A stretch of DNA of 8,563 bases, taken from assembly GCA_031273485.1 (NCBI GenBank), contig JAISRS010000332.1, positions 1 to 8,563 of the forward strand, given 5' to 3'. The DNA comes from Prevotellaceae bacterium (lineage in GTDB: Bacteria > Bacteroidota > Bacteroidia > Bacteroidales > UBA932). Positions 6,314 to 8,563 of this stretch are shown here, one piece after another. A program made the position numbers and the translations under genes. Numbering within the stretch: position 1 is the stretch's first letter; each line of letters starts with the position of its first letter. The notes beneath the pieces were generated by a model that was not told the origin of the DNA, ran no database searches, and was given only the letters and a program-made list of their open reading frames with translations.

Positions 6314-6547
6314 ATGGCGAACAAATTCAGACTTTCCGTAACAGCCACTACCGGTTATTCTTACAATCGTGATTTTGATTCGCTCAAATCATTGACACAG
6401 TTTGAACGCAGAAACAAAACCGAAAACGTTGTAATGATACGGTACATTTATGATAGCGTCACGGACAAATGGGAACGATTTGCAATAATAGGAAATCAGG
6501 TTGTTGCAAAATCAAAATTACAAAACATCATTGATAGCTTGACATGA
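6314..6547 (+). CDS. Small protein of unknown function
   Basis: This 77-residue protein (MANKFRLSVTATTGYSYN...) follows the HNH gene by 15 bp, behind an AT-only leader that shares 17 nt with the leader of the YdjM-like gene. It lacks a signal peptide, membrane segment or cysteines. Alternating hydrophobic residues (VVMIRYIYD, WERFAIIG) suggest a small beta-rich fold with a C-terminal helix. I recognise no family. The close spacing and same strand support it as the last gene of the first operon. Confidence 0.6.
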   Translation: MANKFRLSVTATTGYSYNRDFDSLKSLTQFERRNKTENVVMIRYIYDSVTDKWERFAIIGNQVVAKSKLQNIIDSLT

Positions 6548-6553
6548 ACAACC

Positions 6554-6646
6554 TGTGTATATTAATCTCCACACATAATTTTAAATCCGTGTTGCAATAT
6601 CTCTACACGTTTTGCGTTTATTATGTAGTTAATAATCCACATAATA
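6554..6646. promoter_or_regulatory. Three phased operator-like dyads
   Basis: Three inverted repeats have the form YRTGT-N12-ACAYR: TGTGT/ACACA (6554-6575), CGTGT/ACACG (6588-6609) and TATGT/ACATA (6622-6643). The last extends to 8-bp arms TATTATGT/ACATAATA (6619-6646). All three have exactly 12 nt between arms and their centres are exactly 34 bp apart. The array ends 4 bp before the ATG of a Phd/YefM-like gene, so it is most simply an autoregulatory operator. A TTTG at 6611-6614 could be a -33 element, but I see no matching TAnnTTTG downstream. Confidence 0.7.
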
Positions 6647-6650
6647 GTAT

Positions 6651-7052
6651 ATGATAGTTGTGAGTATCAAATATTTAGAAAAAAATTTAAAAGCCGTTTT
6701 CGACATGGCAAAATATGGCGACATTACGTTAATTCATACAAGCCATGACAGAACCTATTTTATCTTGTACATGGGACCGGATGGGCGACATCATTCAATA
6801 CTCAATGACATGCTGAAAACAGAACGGGGCGACCTCAAAACATTTCCGTATGTTAAAACAGTCAGAGAATTACGGCAAAAAATAACCTACTATTTAGAAC
6901 TGATTGACAAACGCAGTGCAATATACGTAACACGAGGAAAACAAATGAATTATGCAATTATCAAAGCAGATATTGTTTCCCGTCACGAAAAAGAGATATT
7001 AAATTTACAACAACAACTGCGTTGTTGGCGACCAATACAAAAACAAAAATAG
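6651..7052 (+). CDS. Tandem Phd/YefM antitoxin-like protein
   Basis: This 133-residue protein appears to contain two copies of the Phd/YefM N-terminal fold. Residues 3-40 (VVSIKYLEKNLKAVFDMAKY then TLIHTSHDRTYFILY) and 68-105 (VKTVRELRQKITYYLELIDK then AIYVTRGKQMNYAIIK) align without gaps at an offset of 65. They keep the pattern strand, short helix with L at position 7, helix, two strands with Y.I near the end, though few residues are identical. Phd/YefM proteins bind operator dyads as dimers and neutralise toxins through the C-terminus. Here two domains in one chain could act as a built-in dimer on the dyads just upstream. No recognisable toxin (Doc, RelE/YoeB, Fic) is nearby; the tail (110-133) is basic and helical. 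The family call is by pattern only. Confidence 0.6.
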   Translation: MIVVSIKYLEKNLKAVFDMAKYGDITLIHTSHDRTYFILYMGPDGRHHSILNDMLKTERGDLKTFPYVKTVRELRQKITYYLELIDKRSAIYVTRGKQMNYAIIKADIVSRHEKEILNLQQQLRCWRPIQKQK

Positions 7053-7061
7053 ATAAATATC

Positions 7062-7334
7062 ATGATAATACTTACAAACAAAGAATTTGACTTTCTTAAT
7101 GCAAAATGTTTCTTCGACTATAAACCGCCTGAAATAGTTTCCTTTGTTTCAATAAATGAAACGCAAGTAATGGTTGATCACCCGGCAATTTATGAATGTC
7201 TGGAAAACTACGCCGACAAACCGCATACTTTCGACATTTCAACATTGGAACATCAACTAATGATTGCGATGTGTCAACGGAACTCATTCATCACACCATC
7301 AAAGGAGGATTTTATCAAACTTATCAACCCATGA
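7062..7334 (+). CDS. Unknown 90-aa protein downstream of Phd-like gene
   Basis: The protein (MIILTNKEFDFLNAKCFFDYKPPEIV...) has no signal peptide or membrane helix and matches no family I know. It starts 9 bp after the Phd-like gene and its TGA overlaps the next ATG (ATGA at 7331-7334), so it is firmly within the operon. By position it would be the toxin partner if the upstream gene were a true antitoxin, but it shows none of the usual toxin motifs. A purine-rich AAAGGAGGA (7301-7309) lies 21 bp before the next start, too far for normal ribosome binding, and is probably just codons for SKED. Confidence 0.6.
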   Translation: MIILTNKEFDFLNAKCFFDYKPPEIVSFVSINETQVMVDHPAIYECLENYADKPHTFDISTLEHQLMIAMCQRNSFITPSKEDFIKLINP

Positions 7335-7687
7335 AACAGCAATGTATTCAAAAACCACCCAATGAAGCTCCCGGCGCTTCTCCCAACCGGATAAAAACAA
7401 TACTGGGGTTCACCTTGCTTATCCTGTCCATGTCATGCAGTAACAACGTGGATCAGCAAATCGGAACAATCATATTTTCTTCTGATTCGCCTTGTACGTT
7501 CAAATTATTTGACAGCCAAGGAAGACAGATTGCATCCGACAAATGCGACAGCATCCAAAATCAGGCAGTTATTGCGATGAAATCAACCGGGCTTTTTGTA
7601 TTGCTTGCGGACAATGGAACAAAAGAAATAAAAACGCCTGTCGTCTATCCGGGTGGAAACATATCCTTTTACATAGAATTTAATTAA
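7331..7687 (+). CDS. Small putative lipoprotein
   Basis: The ATG at 7331 overlaps the preceding stop and gives 118 residues; a longer reading from 7196 would lie mostly over the upstream gene in another frame. After a polar N-terminal stretch of about 20 residues comes a hydrophobic segment (ILGFTLLILSMSC) ending at C36 with a lipobox-like LSMSC, followed by SNNVDQQ. This fits the relaxed lipoprotein signals of Bacteroidetes, with possible export to the outer membrane. The mature part is about 80 residues, rich in short beta-like stretches (GTIIFSSDSPCTFKLFDSQG, VVYPGGNISFYIEF), perhaps a small beta sandwich. The function is unknown. The long N-terminal extension before the hydrophobic stretch is unusual and slightly weakens the lipoprotein call. 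Confidence 0.65.
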   Translation: MKQQCIQKPPNEAPGASPNRIKTILGFTLLILSMSCSNNVDQQIGTIIFSSDSPCTFKLFDSQGRQIASDKCDSIQNQAVIAMKSTGLFVLLADNGTKEIKTPVVYPGGNISFYIEFN

Positions 7688-7701
7688 ACCATGTAAGTAA
7701 G

Positions 7702-7977
7702 ATGAACCGGACAAATGAATTTTGGCAAGCCTTAGATGTTATCCATATCTGGGTGGATTCACATCCTCAAATGTGTATTTTCCTGAAAGGAAAACAAATC
7801 GTAGTATCTTCCCCTCACGACACATCTCAAGAAGCTGCAATAATCTGTAAATTCATTTCAATAGTTATCGAAAAAAAATGGTCATACCAAACGAATAAAG
7901 AAAATGACAAATTTTTCTATACCTTTATCCCCGGAGAAATAGAACCTCCGAGACTAATTCAAAAAACCTTATTTTAA
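7702..7977 (+). CDS. Unknown 91-aa protein
   Basis: This 91-residue protein (MNRTNEFWQALDVIHIWVDS...) starts 14 bp after the lipoprotein gene, and its TAA shares one base with the ATG of the nuclease gene (7975-7979), so the pair is translationally coupled. It has no export signal and no recognisable motif. The order of helix, strands (MCIFLKGKQIVVSSP) and helix (EAAIICKFISIVIEKKW) suggests a compact alpha/beta fold. The coupling suggests a role tied to the secreted nuclease, for example protection or control, but nothing in the sequence proves it. Confidence 0.6.
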   Translation: MNRTNEFWQALDVIHIWVDSHPQMCIFLKGKQIVVSSPHDTSQEAAIICKFISIVIEKKWSYQTNKENDKFFYTFIPGEIEPPRLIQKTLF

Positions 7978-8450
7978 TGAAAAACTGTATAAATATCTTA
8001 CTTTGTTGGATATTCACAATATCAACAATTTACGCTCAATCTGTCATTACAGGCAAAGTAGTCAAGATCGCCGATGGCGACACCTTCACCATGTTGGTAG
8101 AACAAAATCAACAGGTAAAAATTCGGCTAAACAGTATTGATTGTCCGGAATCAAAACAAGACTTTGGGCAACAGGCAAAACAGTATCTTTCAAAACTTGT
8201 ATTCGGAAAAGTAGTATCGGTTTCCTACAAAAATAAAGACCGATACGGTCGCGTATTGGGAACGGTTTACATTGACAACGTCAATGTAAACGAAGAAATG
8301 ATTAAAGCAGGCATGGCATGGCATTATAAGCAATATGATAAATCTACAAAACTCGCAGACATGGAAACAACCGCCAGACAGAACAGAATTGGATTATGGT
8401 CACATTCTGATCCAATCGCCCCATGGAATTTTCGTAAAAAAAAGAAATAA
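7977..8450 (+). CDS. Secreted staphylococcal-nuclease-like (thermonuclease) protein
   Basis: This 157-residue SNase-family nuclease has a signal peptide (about 1-20, ending IYA|QS), so it acts in the periplasm or outside. The family active site is present: IADGDTF (D33, D35), IRL (R50), DCPES (E58) and DRYGR (R92), matching the Asp, Arg, Glu and Arg of the known calcium-dependent enzyme. The C-terminal GLWSHSDPIAPWNFR is also conserved. The length fits a complete single-domain enzyme plus signal. It is the last gene visible in the operon, overlapping the previous stop by one base. Such nucleases are common on conjugative elements and plasmids. Its role may be nutrient release or removal of competing DNA, which is inference. 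Confidence 0.92.
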   Translation: MKNCINILLCWIFTISTIYAQSVITGKVVKIADGDTFTMLVEQNQQVKIRLNSIDCPESKQDFGQQAKQYLSKLVFGKVVSVSYKNKDRYGRVLGTVYIDNVNVNEEMIKAGMAWHYKQYDKSTKLADMETTARQNRIGLWSHSDPIAPWNFRKKKK

Positions 8451-8479
8451 GAACAAATTTATCTAAAATGACGACAACC

Positions 8480-8504
8480 GCCGATCGGTTCCGCAACGAT
8501 CGGC
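8480..8504. terminator. Hairpin after the nuclease gene, possible terminator
   Basis: GCCGATCG (8480-8487) and CGATCGGC (8497-8504) form a perfect 8-bp stem with a 9-nt loop, 30 bp after the nuclease stop. A clear T-run does not follow directly; the nearest is at 8530-8537, after a second weak AAATG-GCG-CATTT stem (8520-8532). It could be a terminator for the plus-strand operon or an operator for a gene that begins beyond the window. Confidence 0.45.
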
Positions 8505-8563
8505 AGTTATATTTCCGGCAAATGGCGCATTTTTTTAATTACAGGTATGAATATTTTCTTAAA

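Noticed and set aside
6629..6643. DnaA-box-like TAATCCACA near the second gene set
   Set aside because: One mismatch to TTATNCACA in an AT-rich gap, single copy, and it is better explained as part of the third dyad.
6554..6646. CRISPR-like array
   Set aside because: The regular 34-bp phasing involves only short inverted arms with no conserved direct repeat of useful length and no cas genes.
7301..7309. AAAGGAGGA as a strong Shine-Dalgarno site
   Set aside because: It lies 21 bp from the next ATG with no in-frame start at the right distance, and Bacteroidetes seldom use such sites. It is explained as coding sequence.
7196..7330. Longer start for the lipoprotein gene
   Set aside because: This part lies over the 7062-7334 gene in another frame. 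The ATG at 7331 gives a normal ATGA overlap and brings the hydrophobic signal segment near the N-terminus.
8547..8563. Start of a further gene at the right edge (ATG AAT ATT TTC TTA)
   Set aside because: Only five to six codons are visible, with no supporting motif, so it cannot be told from chance.

Overview
The window looks like part (possibly most) of a plasmid, or a plasmid-like mobile element, from the Bacteroidales. Three things point there. Two promoters match the Bacteroides-type -33 TTTG / -7 TAnnTTTG pattern. Coding starts lack Shine-Dalgarno sites and follow AT-rich leaders. Two secreted proteins have signal peptides ending in A|Q. The backbone is AT-rich except for a GC-rich repeat block at the left edge. 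I cannot tell whether the two window ends join into a circle, and I see no relaxase, mobilisation or ParA/ParB gene.

Layout. Positions 1-215 hold GC-rich hairpin repeats built on GCTTCGC and no gene. On the minus strand, a Rep_3-type winged-helix initiator (427-1821) is followed by a small basic protein (209-430) through an ATGA stop-start overlap. Positions 1822-2395 form the replication origin and divergent promoter region. It holds four good iterons, including three direct copies at exact 32-bp spacing, plus one degenerate copy and one inverted copy. It also holds an AT-rich stretch and a perfect 10-6-10 palindrome. The rep promoter is embedded in iterons.

On the plus strand a compact operon starts from a promoter at 2328-2357. 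It encodes an exported TolC-like coiled-coil protein, an unusual tyrosine recombinase fused to a P-loop ATPase with two C-terminal membrane helices, a YdjM-type membrane protein with a long coiled-coil tail, an HNH endonuclease and a 77-aa unknown. A 103-bp gap follows (6548-6650), carrying three similar dyads whose centres are exactly 34 bp apart. A second set of genes follows: a protein that reads as two Phd/YefM antitoxin-like repeats in one chain, a 90-aa unknown, a small putative lipoprotein, a 91-aa unknown and a secreted staphylococcal-nuclease-like enzyme. Within this set most gene joints are stop-start overlaps or gaps under 20 bp.

How it may work together. Rep binds the iterons, starts replication and probably represses its own promoter. 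The recombinase-ATPase could act on the palindrome near the origin, which has the geometry of a Xer-type core site, for multimer resolution, inversion or integration at the membrane. The Phd-like protein is the natural candidate to bind the three dyads in front of its own gene and control the second gene set. These functional links are inference. The domain calls for Rep, the recombinase, YdjM, HNH and the nuclease are well supported by visible motifs.
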